A DNA stretch of 64,000 nt from Tethya wilhelma (lineage: Eukaryota > Porifera > Demospongiae > Tethyida > Tethyidae), in contig CAXIPT010000007.1 in assembly GCA_964030475.1 (NCBI GenBank), positions 4,998,715 to 5,062,714 on the forward strand. The letters are read 5' to 3'. The notes under the pieces are model-generated. The model was not told the origin of the DNA. It searched no databases and worked only from the letters and a program-made list of their open reading frames with translations. The translations under genes and the position numbers were made by a program. Position 1 is the stretch's first letter. Every line of letters begins with the position of its first letter. Shown piece after piece: positions 22,315 through 33,900 of the stretch.

Positions 22315-22326
22315 TGCGCATGCGTA
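22315..22326. promoter_or_regulatory. NRF1-like palindrome upstream of TRIM gene 20271-22259
   Basis: TGCGCATGCGTA, 56 bp before the proposed ATG. It supports the start of this transcription unit being here despite the early stop. Confidence 0.5.
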
Positions 22327-22355
22327 GGTGACAGATCATGGCTATAATTGCGTGT

Positions 22356-22559
22356 GGGCATTGTAATGGTCCGGCTAAGGCTTGCTCACGTTAGGGCACC
22401 GGAAATATAAATCTAATTAACCTACGTGTTCATCACATACATGACGTTGACTATGACGTCTGTATGCAGGATCGCAATATTTTAATAGCGCTGTGCTCTG
22501 GCTCGTGCCATAAGGACTCAAACATGATGTTAGCCCNNNNNNNNNNNNNNNNNNNNNNN

Positions 22560-22594
<35 letters not shown>

Positions 22595-23921
22595 ACACAC
22601 ACAATACTTGTGTGAAAAATATTTGAGGTTGTGTCATGTAACCGACTGAACAAGCTAGCAATCTAGTTGGCCGCAGTCTAGCCGTTTTTGAGCAGGAACA
22701 CAAAATGTGCATGTGCCAGTTTTTCTAGACTCCCTTTTTCTGCTAACAGAGAGAGGTGGGGTCTAGAACTAGACTACAACAATCAGTCCATGGAGTTTAG
22801 GTGTGAAAGAAAGGCTAGAATAAACTTACCTTGAGAGCTTTCAAGTTGTTTGTTGACCAAATGCCAAAGCTTGATACCAGAGCTGTTGGAGTCTCCAGGC
22901 CTTGCAAGGGTATCCCTTATGATGGATGATCCTAGAACTGCCTCAGATTACAATAAAGATCTCAAACAGGGTGTTCTTGGCTATCATACCGTTCATGGAG
23001 TTGAGGACAATAATGTCATCTGATCGAGAACCATCAGTAGTTGTAGGCTCAGTCCATGTACATGTGCAGGTACGTAGCAAACATTGTCTGTCCACAATAA
23101 ATGAATAAAATTAAATACGTATTGTTATGGTGACTCGGACACTATATAGAGTTCAGCATGGTAACTGATACAGACACAAGTGGTGGTCACGATACGTACT
23201 GCTGTATTAACACCCACAACCAGGCCAATGGGCACTAGCCACAGCTAGCATGTTATAGCTGATTTCACGGGTCAAACTCTTCGTTACGATCAAGCCTTCC
23301 AAAATTGTGCGATCAAGAGTCAAGGCCTAAAAATTGGACAATCAAATTTTGGTCCAGATTACCAATATTAGTATAGTACATACCATGGTATGGTACGACT
23401 GTTGACCACCTCTTGAGACTGTTGACACACATACTATAAGCCTGACATGTATCTACAGCCAATTCAATGACTCTGTATGCATGTGGCATAATGTGGCTGA
23501 CAGTTTATATCTTAGGCTTAGTTAAACAATCATTGTTGTGTATGTGAGTGACTCTGAACTACTGAGTCAAGTTGCAAATTTATACTTACCAGGCTAATCA
23601 TCAGTCTGAATCTGAGTCAGTGCGGAGTGATCCACGTCTGGTACAGACATCATCAGTCTCATGCAGCTTATTCATGAAGATGAGCAGCTCAATGAGCAGT
23701 CAGAGTCGTCTCCTAAAATTTCCGGGCCTTGAGTGAAAGCATGAAAGGTCAAAGGAGGATTCTGGAGGAAGCCTGCAGTCTGCGCTCTACAGTCTACGCG
23801 CTTGGCTAGCTTGCAACTACAAACATATAACGTCATGGCAATGGTTTTGCGTCATTTAATGATATTCATATATTGTATTGCCCTAACTTGAGCAGGCCCT
23901 AGCAGGACCATTACAGGGCAT
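22356..23921. mobile_element. Candidate DNA transposon bounded by 43-bp inverted repeats
   Basis: Arm 22356-22398 (GGGCATTGTAATGGTCCGGC...) is repeated inverted at 23879-23921 (...AGGACCATTACAGGGCAT) with a few mismatches. The interval is 1.57 kb. It contains the 23-bp N run at 22537-22559, a CA microsatellite and the exons described at 22678-23087. I could not fix a target-site duplication, so a chance pair of nested MITE ends is possible. Confidence 0.4.
22678..23087 (-). CDS. 3' exons of an unrecognised gene
   Basis: Three short exons fit together in phase: 22990-23087 (donor AACG|GTATGA), 22830-22937 (acceptor GGCAG|TTCTAGG, donor CAAG|GTAAGT) and 22678-22742 (acceptor CTCTGTTAG|CA, ending in a TAG). 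Introns are 52 and 87 bp. The peptide includes TDGSRSDDIIVLNSMN, then RDTLARPGDSNSSGIKLWHL, and ends LAHAHFVFLLKNG. I do not recognise it. Matching phases and consensus splice sites in three consecutive exons argue that it is real. Upstream exons were not found; a donor-like CTG|GTAAGT at about 23588-23594 may mark a 5' exon. The gene lies inside an inverted-repeat-bounded interval and may be cargo or a transposon-derived fragment. Confidence 0.45.
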
Positions 23922-24732
23922 AATGTAGTGCGGTCAATGACTCTGCCCACGTTATAATGCTTCTTGCCACGTGAGGCTAGTATGGCAAAATGAAATGTAC
24001 GGTAGATTTTGTGTTTTTGTCAGATAGAAACAGTAAGCAGATAGTAAACGTATTATTTTTAGGCTGTCTACGGAGTGAACTTTGCCAAACAGTAACTGCA
24101 CGGACAGAACTAGCCCTGCTGGCATCCTGGCAACTCGAAACGTTTGTGCGAGCGGCTCAGCCCGTCTTTCATCCAATTTTGGTAGTCTAGAGCATCAGTA
24201 AGTTATGTTCTATAACTGTAGACTACTAATAGATGATAAACTACTAGCGACTACCCTTCTTTGTAAGTTTTGAAGCTGCTTGAAGCGCTCAGCGATCGCG
24301 AATATTGCTGTGTGCGCAGAACCAAGAGGTTGACGTCATTTATCTAACCGCCGCGCGCGCCCACGTATTTACTCTTTGGCAACGATTGACGTCATGCACG
24401 TGATTTCGGATACCAGGCCTGGCTCCCCTTCTCCTTTCCGTGAGTGAAAGGTCAAAGGGGAGCCTGGGGACGAGGCTAGGTAAATGTTGCTGGATCATGT
24501 CAGCTAGCAGAAAAAGATCGCTGATTCAGCAATTTTAACAGTCAACCTTATTCACATGATCTCCAATTGTATACTTGCAATCTCCTAAATCCTCTGGACT
24601 CTTGTTGTCAACACAGTTGAAACCTTACTAACAAATTTTTGTGATCAAAGAAAACACCTAATTATAATTAAATTACACACAATAATAGTCTACGCATGCA
24701 TAGCATAGGGTCGAGTTTAACTAGCATTAGAA
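23922..24732. other. Intergenic CpG-bearing region with CRE-like sites and a MITE fragment
   Basis: No coding region is supported. Two TGACGTCA-type (CRE-like) sites occur near 24331 and 24387 in a GC-richer stretch with GCGCGCGC, which looks like promoter DNA, perhaps for the unknown minus-strand gene at 22678-23087. Bases about 24412-24478 are a fragment of the 'cgaggctag' repeat family. Confidence 0.4.
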
Positions 24733-26542
24733 TTATTGTGAACTAAGAGGAATTATATCAATTTCAAAAAGTTTCTTTGTTTCATCAAATTGATACACTC
24801 CTGACTGCCTTGTCTTTGTCCAAGTCACACCCACTGCAGAATTGATATTCGTAACTAAGTGTCAATAAGGCATTAATTTTATGTTCAGTAATCATACAAT
24901 ACTGAAACATAGACATACCATTGTAAGTAGTTTGTGGCTGCTGTTGCTGCCGCTGAGGATTTTGATTACAACGACCATAATTGCGTGGCTGCTGCTGCTC
25001 TGGTAAATTGCAAGATGTAACTGTTCCCTCACTGCCAGCCCCTCCATCAACATCTCCAAATGTCCAGTTTGGTCCGCGGTGAACTCGACTACCCACTTTC
25101 AGAGGGGCTGATACTTCAAAATAGGTTAGGCAGTTGACCGCAGTACCCTCTTTGGAATTCTTCACAGTGTACCGACCACTTCGTGTAGGCAAAATCTCTA
25201 GTGTCCATTCTCCTTTCTTCACGTAGCTGAGAGTAAAGTCATGAAAGTCATGAACATTTTGACTCAATTGCCTATAGCGGCCATTATTGTTGTTGTACAG
25301 TTGCACAGTGATGGATATGGGAGGAACAGTTTTTACAATAGAATTATTCATTTGTACTGTCATAGCAAATTTGTCTCCCAAAGATTCGTTACTATTTCGT
25401 CTATACACCAAAATTTTTATTGGCTGATTCAGTAGACTAAATTCCTTAATTTGTAGACAAGGCTGAGTGAACTTGTAAGGGGTAGAGAGCTTCAGTTGAG
25501 TAGCATCCCACTGTGAAGACTGGAGATGATCAAACTGAGCAGTAGCTTCACTGCGCATTGCTAGCATTGTTGTATCACTGCTACACCCACACAGACGATC
25601 AGCATATCGCAGAGCACTGGTGATGCCTGAAAGTGTAGTTTCAACAAACTCCTTCTGTGCCCACATATTTTTCATGTCTGTTTGTACTATTTGTAGTAGT
25701 TCATCGCGACGAGCCTCCATTTGCTTGATGTACCCATTGAATGTGGCTTTGATGTTGTTTTCAAGATCACCATTGCACGCTTTATAATCTTCTTCAGCAG
25801 TTTGGATTAGTTCTTTGTGTTCTTCAAAATCCTTTTGCATTTTCTTCAATGCAGTGCATACATTCGTAACACCTTCTTGAACATCATGCCGAAGGTCACT
25901 ATCAATAAAGCCATAATCATGATTGCGATGGGCAGCCATGGCACAATTTCGGCATATCAACTTGTTGCAGGTCTTACAGTAGAGCTTTAATACTTTACTT
26001 GTATGTAATCGACAATGCAGTGGCTTCTCCATTGCTAGAATATCTTGGGGGGCCAATTCACTCAGAGAAGTGACTTTATGACTTCTAAAATTGACGAGGC
26101 GTTTATGAGCTTTGTGGCAAAAGTCACAAAGATATTTACCACATGTAGTACAATAGCTTATGGCAGGATCATCTTCTGTACACATTGTACATTGATTTAG
26201 TTTTACATTGGAGGATGACTTTACACCAGTCTTCAAAACATGAGTTTGGACTTCATCAGCCAAAGCTTGATCTGGTGGAAAACCAGCCACACCGTATTCA
26301 GGGAGAGGATGATCTTTTCGGCATTGGGGACAAGTTAGTGTCTTCTTAGATTCATCCTTAGATTTTCCGCTTAATATACCTTCCAGACACTTCAGGCAGT
26401 AGGAATGGAGGCAAGGCAGAAGAAGGGGGTCTTGATAGAGATCAAGGCAAACAGAACATTTGAGGTCCTTTTCACTCTCTTTTATGATTTCTGATGTTTT
26501 CCTTCCTTTGCCGCGATACGATCCTTTTCCTCGGGAGGCCAT
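24733..26542 (-). CDS. TRIM-like E3 ligase, subfamily B (two exons)
   Basis: Exons are 24919-26542 and 24733-24833. The 85-bp intron sits at the same place as in the other B copies (AATG|GTATGT; CTGCAG|TGGGTG). The spliced C-terminus reads VGVTWTKTRQSGVYQF...EIDIIPLSSQ. The start MASRGKGSYRGKGRK gives a basic tail before the RING (CSVCLDLYQDPLLLPC), followed by B-box 1 (CTMCTEDDPAISYC), B-box 2 (CRLHTSKVLKLYC), coiled coil, Ig/filamin-like domain and MIB/HERC2-like end with a Gln/Asn-rich loop (NQNPQRQQQQPQ). In the B-box 2 region the usual CRDC is CRNC, changing one residue between zinc ligands. The E3 role is inferred. Confidence 0.85.
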
Positions 26543-26631
26543 GGACGTGCTTCTTTAGTGTTGCATAGGCAGAGGGGCGAGTCTGAATGCGCACGAGACG
26601 CATTGAGGCGCGCCAAAATTAACTGTACATG

Positions 26632-26643
26632 TGCGCATGCGCA
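26632..26643. promoter_or_regulatory. NRF1-like palindrome upstream of TRIM gene 24733-26542
   Basis: TGCGCATGCGCA, a perfect palindromic NRF1-type site 90 bp before the start codon. Confidence 0.55.
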
Positions 26644-26744
26644 ATTAATACCTTGTGCATCTAATTACAAAAACCATGAAAACATCATAGATATGCCATT
26701 AATGTAGTAGTGTTAGAATAACAAGGGTTTATAATTTATGTCTT

Positions 26745-28520
26745 CTAAGAACTTGGTGTGAGTTCAACCTCACAGAGTCCTGTTGATTCGTCCCAACGAT
26801 ACTGTCCCTCACGTCCATTATCCCACTTCACATGAATGCTAGATCGCGACGGTCTCCTCAACAGCTCCACCATACGACGCCTCCTCTTTCCACTGTACAT
26901 TGCACAATGCTGCGAATAATCCGGTATCACATTTACCACAGTCCCCTCCTTGTAGCTCTCATCGGAATCCCCAGAAGATGAGTTGGGACCACGACGCACT
27001 CGACTTCCGATTTGTGGGGTGCCTTTCACTCTGATGTGATAGGACGGTCGCTCATGAAACGGATCTAATCGAAGTGGGCTCTTGGTTGGTGTGGTTGTAT
27101 CGATGAAGAGTGAAAGCTGGCCACTCTGGAGAGGAACGAAATCAATATCCCATTCACCTTGGCTGCGATACTTGCACTTGTAGCTTGCAACTCCAGTTTG
27201 GTTGTGCAGGCCATTGTAGGCATTGTGGTTGACAAACTGTAACAATGGGACAATGGGTTGATTCATCTTTTCACACTTCATTTCAACAATCAATTGAACT
27301 CGTTCACCCAACTTTACAACTCTTTCAGACATTGAAAAGGAGCTGCTTGAAGATGAAAGACTACTGTCTGATTCTCTAATGGACACGCTCACATCATTCA
27401 GAGAAAGAGGCTTTAGATTGCCTGTACTTGTGAATTGTGATGACATATCAATGAAGAGATTAGGTGTGGCAAGATTGAGCTGTGTTGCATCCCAGTCTGA
27501 AGATTGGAGAGTTTTGAACTGCTTTGCTGCTTCGTTTCGCATGGTTAGCATGACCGTATCACTCGGACAATCACACAGGCGGTCGATGTAGCGTAGAGCA
27601 CTGGAGAGATTAGCTAGAGTCATCTCAATGTTCTGCTTTTGGGTTGAGATTTGCTTGCAATCGACACTTCTTGTCTTTTCTTCTCTCTCAATGAGTTCAT
27701 CACGATCGTTTTGAAGAGCTTTGATGTGAGTGTCGAAATTTTCCTTGATCTCTTTCTGAAGCTGTGCCGAGTGTTGTATTCTTAGCTTTTCCATGTCAAT
27801 CAGAAATCCAAGATGAGACTCATACTCTTGCTGTTTGAGTCTCAGTTTTGTAGCCGTTCGCATGATATCTCGTTGGATTTGCGGTCGAATGTCTTTCGTG
27901 AAGCCAAAAACGTGATCGCGATGATCGAGAACCGTGCACACACAGCAGATTAACTTGTGACATGTTTTGCAGTAGAGCTTGAGTATCTCTCCAGGATGTG
28001 TGCTGCAGCGGACTGGACAATGAGTGAAAGAGCCAATGGATTCCACAGTGAGCTCACTCAATGACGTGAGATCGTGGCTGCGAAAGTCGAATTGTCGTTT
28101 GTGTGCTTTTTCACAAAACGTGCAAAGATATTTTCCACAAGTACAACAAAAGCTTGAAGCTGGATCGTCCTCAGTGCACATGCTACACTGGGGAGGCTTC
28201 TTTTCTGCCGACCCTCTTTCTAGCTGATCTTTGAGTGCACTCACTTCTACTGTGTTTGAGAGAACTTGGTCTTGAGGGAAACCATTGATGCCACATTGAG
28301 GAATGGCGTGGCTTGAACGGCATTGCGGACAAGTCAGGATTCTTCTGTTCATTGACTTCTCGAGAATCGTTTCCAGGCATTGCTTGCAGTAGGAATGAAG
28401 GCAAGGTAGCAACCTTGGGTCTCTCTGGATATCCAAACAAACGGTACATTTCGGCACCTCTTCTTCGCTATTTTCACTACTCTCGGACAGAGGAGTACTT
28501 TCTGTTTCACATTTAGCCAT
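26745..28520 (-). CDS. TRIM-like E3 ligase, divergent subfamily C
   Basis: A single exon of 591 codons starting MAKCETESTPL. RING (CTVCLDIQRDPRLLPCLHSYCKQC ... CPQC), B-box 1 (CSMCTEDDPASSFC), B-box 2 (CSTHPGEILKLYC), coiled coil, a Ser-rich linker, Ig/filamin-like domain and MIB/HERC2-like end (RVRRGPNSSSGDSDESYKEG; VKWDNGREGQYRW). It is the most diverged member. Its MIB-like loop lacks the DEDGG core but keeps the WDNG motif that is usual in the family. It lacks the B-type intron, so it groups by structure with A. Codon use is more GC-rich than its neighbours. Ubiquitin ligase activity is inferred. Confidence 0.86.
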   Translation of the reverse strand: MAKCETESTPLSESSENSEEEVPKCTVCLDIQRDPRLLPCLHSYCKQCLETILEKSMNRRILTCPQCRSSHAIPQCGINGFPQDQVLSNTVEVSALKDQLERGSAEKKPPQCSMCTEDDPASSFCCTCGKYLCTFCEKAHKRQFDFRSHDLTSLSELTVESIGSFTHCPVRCSTHPGEILKLYCKTCHKLICCVCTVLDHRDHVFGFTKDIRPQIQRDIMRTATKLRLKQQEYESHLGFLIDMEKLRIQHSAQLQKEIKENFDTHIKALQNDRDELIEREEKTRSVDCKQISTQKQNIEMTLANLSSALRYIDRLCDCPSDTVMLTMRNEAAKQFKTLQSSDWDATQLNLATPNLFIDMSSQFTSTGNLKPLSLNDVSVSIRESDSSLSSSSSSFSMSERVVKLGERVQLIVEMKCEKMNQPIVPLLQFVNHNAYNGLHNQTGVASYKCKYRSQGEWDIDFVPLQSGQLSLFIDTTTPTKSPLRLDPFHERPSYHIRVKGTPQIGSRVRRGPNSSSGDSDESYKEGTVVNVIPDYSQHCAMYSGKRRRRMVELLRRPSRSSIHVKWDNGREGQYRWDESTGLCEVELTPSS

Positions 28521-28590
28521 TTTATACCTTTACTGACCTTCTTTGTACAGCTAAACACTAATAGAACATAGTATTACAGGCTCGGACTTC

Positions 28591-28602
28591 TGCGCATGCG
28601 TA
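28591..28602. promoter_or_regulatory. NRF1-like palindrome upstream of TRIM gene 26745-28520
   Basis: TGCGCATGCGTA, 71 bp before the start codon and 128 bp from the stop of the Domino-like gene. Confidence 0.5.
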
Positions 28603-28729
28603 ACGGTAAATTAACAATGACGTCATACTTTAGTAATCATGTGGACCATGGAACAGTACAGAACTAAAGTAAGTAATATCATCACAATAATGCATTGCTG
28701 TTTTCAAAGGTAGATTTATATAATCCTAT

Positions 28730-28758
28730 CTAAGTGTCTGTGGTCTTGGGTGGTGGTG

Positions 28759-28792
<34 letters not shown>

Positions 28793-29601
28793 TTTTTGTT
28801 GCTGTGCTTTCTGTGCTGCTAACACTTGTTGGAGCTGAGCCTTCACAAAGTTCTGAGCAGCAGCTGTACTAACACTGACGGCACTCAACTTTGCTTGCTG
28901 GGCACTTAGTGCATGAACTGTAGTAGCAACACTGCCGCCAACTGAAGTATGAATAGAACTAGGAGTGGTCGAAGCTGATGTTGAACCAGGCAACTGTTCT
29001 ACCATCTCTACCTTCACTTGTACATTGTCAGCGGAAGTACTGCCGCTCGTGCTTGGACTAGATATGAACTTGACTCCATCGGCTTGAAGCACAGCTTGTG
29101 GAAGAGGTTGTTGAACCTTGGCCGTCAATTGCACGCCTCCCGATTCAGTTTGACGGAACTGAATCTGAGTAGCAGTGGTCGTGGGAAACTGGGCCGTCCC
29201 AGAAGCACCAGTAGCACTCTTAAAGGACTGTGAGGCGGCCATACGGAGCGATTGCTGCTTCAAAAGTGCCAAAACCTCCTCTGTCTGAAGTGTCCGACCG
29301 CCGGCGGTGATCCCACGGACTGTACCTGCAGTGGACGTGGTACTGATGCCGGTGAACCGTTGCTGGAGAGGCAGAGCTACGGATGTGACTGATGCCACTG
29401 AAGCACGGAGCTGTTCGATCCCGCTGGGCAGAGAGATCTTTTGTTGGACGACCGTAGCTTGTGTCGGGAGAGCTTGAATTGTTTGTGGCTGTGCTATCTG
29501 AGGTCGAGGAAGCTGAGAGGCCTGAGAAGGAAGCTGTTGTGTGTGTTGTCTCAATAGCAACAACTGCTGGTGAGTGAGACCTCTGGCCATGAGAGTTTTG
29601 C
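28730..29601 (-). CDS. Domino-like gene: last exon, Gln-rich tail
   Basis: 290 codons, phase-2 entry at ATGTAG|GCAAAACTC. It begins [20 protein letters not shown], which parallels the p400 segment that ends in 'HFQLLRQQQ', and ends with a poly-Gln then Pro run before the stop. It is low-complexity (Gln, Ala, Ser, Thr) and probably disordered. Such tails in p400/Domino serve as protein-interaction surfaces. Confidence 0.75.
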
Positions 29602-30191
29602 CTACATATGTTGAGTAAAAATGTACTTAAGCTTACATACAAGATGACACAATCATACAGACACACACACATGCTGCAAGTGAGGTTATGCCCATTGCCT
29701 TCACTGCCTCTTGTATTCACATAAATAGCATGCACACACAGACAAAGGAGAAATTATTCATACCTATATCAGTCACAGTAGCACTTGGTGTGGCAGTATA
29801 CTTCTTCCCAATCTAAAGAGCATAACAACAACAACAAAAAAGAAACATCAAAACAGACTTAATTCCCCACTAGCCTTGTGCCTAGGCTTCTCCTTGCGAA
29901 CATTTCCTTCAAACATAAGCAAGGAGAGAAATATTTGCGATGGAGGAGCCTGGGAACGAGGCTAGTCCCCCACTCTATCATTTCTATTGCACTACTTACA
30001 GTGGCTGGTAGAGGGGTGGTGTTGGCAACAGCAGTGGAAGCTGGTTGTATCTGAGAGACAGCTGCAGCAACAGTAGGAGGGGCTGGGATGGTAGTGGCAG
30101 TTTGAGCTGTGGTGGCCGAAGAGGAAGTGGAGGACTGAGGCTAGAGGGAGAGTGGGAGGAGGGAGAGAAGGAGAAAAACGACAAGAAATGA

Positions 30192-30227
<36 letters not shown>

Positions 30228-30834
30228 ATGAATAAAAAATCATACATAGTTGTTTATAAGTGAGCATAGCCGGAATATTGACTGGGATTTTAATTCGACG
30301 GTTTGACAGTCAAAGTCCAAATCATCAAATTTAAATCCACCAATATTTTGGGTGCCATATACGAATGTATTATGCACATGCGCAAATCGTCAAATTAATT
30401 TCGTCAATATTTTATTTTACGTTCTGCGGAGCAAACCGTCAAATTTTTTGACCGTCAATATTTCCAGCTATATGGTAGGGAGAAAAACAAACAAAAAAGA
30501 AAGATTAAGAATAATGGGCACTATTCAGAAAAGGAACTGTCCTTGCTACAAACAAGTCTTAGTTGGTAAAAAAACCCCATAAAATTTGGGCATTACTCAG
30601 AGGATCATGAACAATAGAGATCAGAAACATGAAAGCTAGGTGTATTCAGAGAGAATAGAGAACTCACAACTTGTGTAGCAGTGAATGTGGTAGTAGGAGT
30701 CGAAGGTTGAGTCTGCTGGAATCGCTGAGCAGCAATGGCCGAAGCTGCTGTCACTGACACGCCCCCTCCACTTGGACCACCAGGACGGGCAGGAAGAGTG
30801 TAGCCAGTCTTGGCAACGTCTGGAGATAAGACAG

Positions 30835-30901
<67 letters not shown>

Positions 30902-33900
30902 CAAAACAGTAACAATGAAAGTCCTTCATATATGGTATGAACACTGCATGTACTGTACATGTATGTACCTGATTTTACGAACTGAGCACTTGGGTGAAAT
31001 CCTCGAACCTGAATGAAAAATTATAGAATTTGGTGATCTTAACTTCCAGTGACACGACATCGTCTTACTCACCATAGAAAGGTGTTGTTGATAAGGCTGC
31101 TGACTCAGCAGTTGGTGGACCTGGCTATGACGAGGAAGCTCCTATAATCAGAGAAACAAATTATACTGATCACAGTGTAAGTATAAAAAATGAAAAAGAG
31201 AAAAGAGAAAAAAAAATCTAACAAAAAATACTCACAGCTTGTATTCTCTCAGTCCTCTGCTGGGCTATCTGCATCGGAGACTGGACTGACTCCAATTGAA
31301 TGCCACTGTGGAAAGTGAACGGAAAAAGTAACAATTCAACATTATTTTTTACATTTTCGATCCTAATGTACAGATTTGACAATTGAGCAAAGATATTGAA
31401 TGACAAAAGATGAACGACTCACTATTCTTTAAGGAGATCACCATGAGTTGACGGCTTCTGAATAGATTCTCTCCTGCAATAGAAGTACATATGTGTGTAT
31501 CATATTATGCTCATGTACAATCATATACATAGGAGATTTCACTCATGTCGTCATAACCTACGTGAATTTGGGTGCCTGTTTTCTCTTCACGCTTGCATCG
31601 GCAACCCAACTGAAGCATGTTGAAAAGTGAGTTGTCTGTTCCTTGTTGTTGTCATTGACAACCAAATTCTTAGTTCGTTGATCCCTCAATCGTTTGGTCT
31701 GATGGAAAAGCAAAAAAAATCCCAATAATTGTCATCTATTGTCAGCTAGAATGTCAAGAAAAGTACTTTTTTCAGAGATGTTTCTCTCGACTTGTACTTT
31801 TTGGGTTCCAACTCATCTCCCTGACATTAATATACATGGTGTTGTTCTCTTAAAATGGACCATTTATACATAGACAATAGTATAATAATACCTTAGTGGT
31901 ATGGTCTTCACGTGGAATCACGACATTCATCAAGTGTTCCCTGCACTGTGTGTGTATTGAAAAGCTCTGAATAATTATGTGCTTCTGCTCAACAAGTTCT
32001 CAGTTTGGGATGACAAAGAGACAAAGAAATAAGTGCTTGTATCATGTGTGTGTGTGTTTAAACAATGAAGTTTTGAGTAAAAAAAAGAAAAAAGAAAAAA
32101 GAAAAAAGGAAAAAAAAGGAAAAAAAAAGAAAAGAAAAGGAAAAAGAAAAAAAGAAAAAAGGAAAAAAAGGGAAAAAAAAAGAAAAAAAAAGGAAAAACA
32201 AAAACAAAAAAGAAACAAGAAACAAGAAACAAGAAAATGAAAAAAGAAAAAAGAAAAAAGAAAAAAGAAAAAAGAAAAAAGAAAAAAGAAAAAAAAAAGA
32301 AAGCATGGCTTCATTCTTATCCCTCTCACCTGGAGTGCTGATCTTCTTATTCTGCTCAGGCTGGAGATGAGGTCGGCCACGATGGGCCAGTTGGGCATCT
32401 GGGCCGGGACACTGATGGTGAGGGAGAGGGGGAATTCCAGGACATCAGTCACCCCCTGGGGTAACCATGGCAACAATAGGATGTGATTTGAGTGACAATA
32501 AATTGAAGCATAAAACACTATTGCTTTTATTACAAGTTAATTATGTGAATTTAGAAAATAAGACTTCTAAAGAATTTATACAAGCACAATTTAGAGATTG
32601 TGGTTCACTAAATACAAACAGCAAAGATACGACTTTTTTGTGCTATGAATATTTGGAGCTGTATGGAATTTGTATGGTGAAATGACAATTAATGTACCTT
32701 CAGCAATATCCAGTCTTCAAAGTAGGACCAATCTGGGCCCTCCTGAGTGGCAGAAGAGTTAAAAAAGCCAACATTGTAAACATGTTACTATTCATAGACG
32801 CACATGTTCAATACAATAGTGGGAGGACTGCAATACATTCATAAGCCACACAAAACACATGTACAGAACACGCATACATACATTACGATTGAGCTATTCA
32901 AAGCTCCAATAAACCTACTGGTTGCTGCTCCAGTAGTGGGGTGAACTGGTCCTTTGACTTCAGCTTCTTTTGGTGTGTGGCAAGCTTNAGAAAGCATGGC
33001 TTCATTCTTATCCCTCTCACCTGGAGTGCTGATCTTCTTATTCTGCTCAGGCTGGAGATGAGGTCGGCCACGATGGGCCAGTTGGGCATCTGGGCCGGGA
33101 CACTGATGGTGAGGGAGAGGGGGAATTCCAGGACATCAGTCACCCCCTGGGGTAACCATGGCAACAATAGGATGTGATTTGAGTGACAATAAATTGAAGC
33201 ATAAAACACTATTGCTTTTATTACAAGTTAATTATGTGAATTTAGAAAATAAGACTTCTAAAGAATTTATACAAGCACAATTTAGAGATTGTGGTTCACT
33301 AAATACAAACAGCAAAGATACGACTTTTTTGTGCTATGAATATTTGGAGCTGTATGGAATTTGTATGGTGAAATGACAATTAATGTACCTTCAGCAATAT
33401 CCAGTCTTCAAAGTAGGACCAATCTGGGCCCTCCTGAGTGGCAGAAGAGTTAAAAAAGCCAACATTGTAAACATGTTACTATTCATAGACACACATGTTC
33501 AATACAATAGTGGGAGGACTGCAATACATTCATAAGCCACACAAAACACATGTACAGAACACGCATACATACATTACGATTGAGCTATTCAAAGCTCCAA
33601 TAAACCTACTGGTTGCTGCTCCAGTAGTGGGGTGAACTGGTCCTTTGACTTCAGCTTCTTTTGGTGTGTGGCAAGCTTCTTCAGCTTGGTGGAGAGGGTG
33701 TCGGCTGCAAACCTTCGCCAGAAGAGAGACGGGGGGACGTTCACATGCTCCCTATAATTATAACACACATACACAAAATAAATTAAAAAAAAAAAACGAA
33801 GTTGGCAACGAGTCGCTTTCAAGACTAACTTTGACGAGTGCTTGGAAACAGACTTTTGAGCCTTTCTTGATTCTGAAAGAGGAAAAATGGAAGAAAAACA

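Noticed and set aside
23990..24190. Plus-strand 66-codon frame
   Set aside because: No splice context, homology or promoter position supports it. The opposite strand is equally open.
30605..30960. Long minus-strand frames with Ser-Leu repeats
   Set aside because: The repeat is the translated GA/CT microsatellite in a Domino intron. Only the part matching exon 30668-30819 is coding.
31975..32518. Phe-rich and Lys-rich frames on both strands
   Set aside because: Translations of the (GAAAAA)n tract.
32467..32685. 72-codon plus-strand frame repeated at 33158-33376
   Set aside because: Antisense to Domino intron sequence, and present twice only because the block is duplicated in the assembly.
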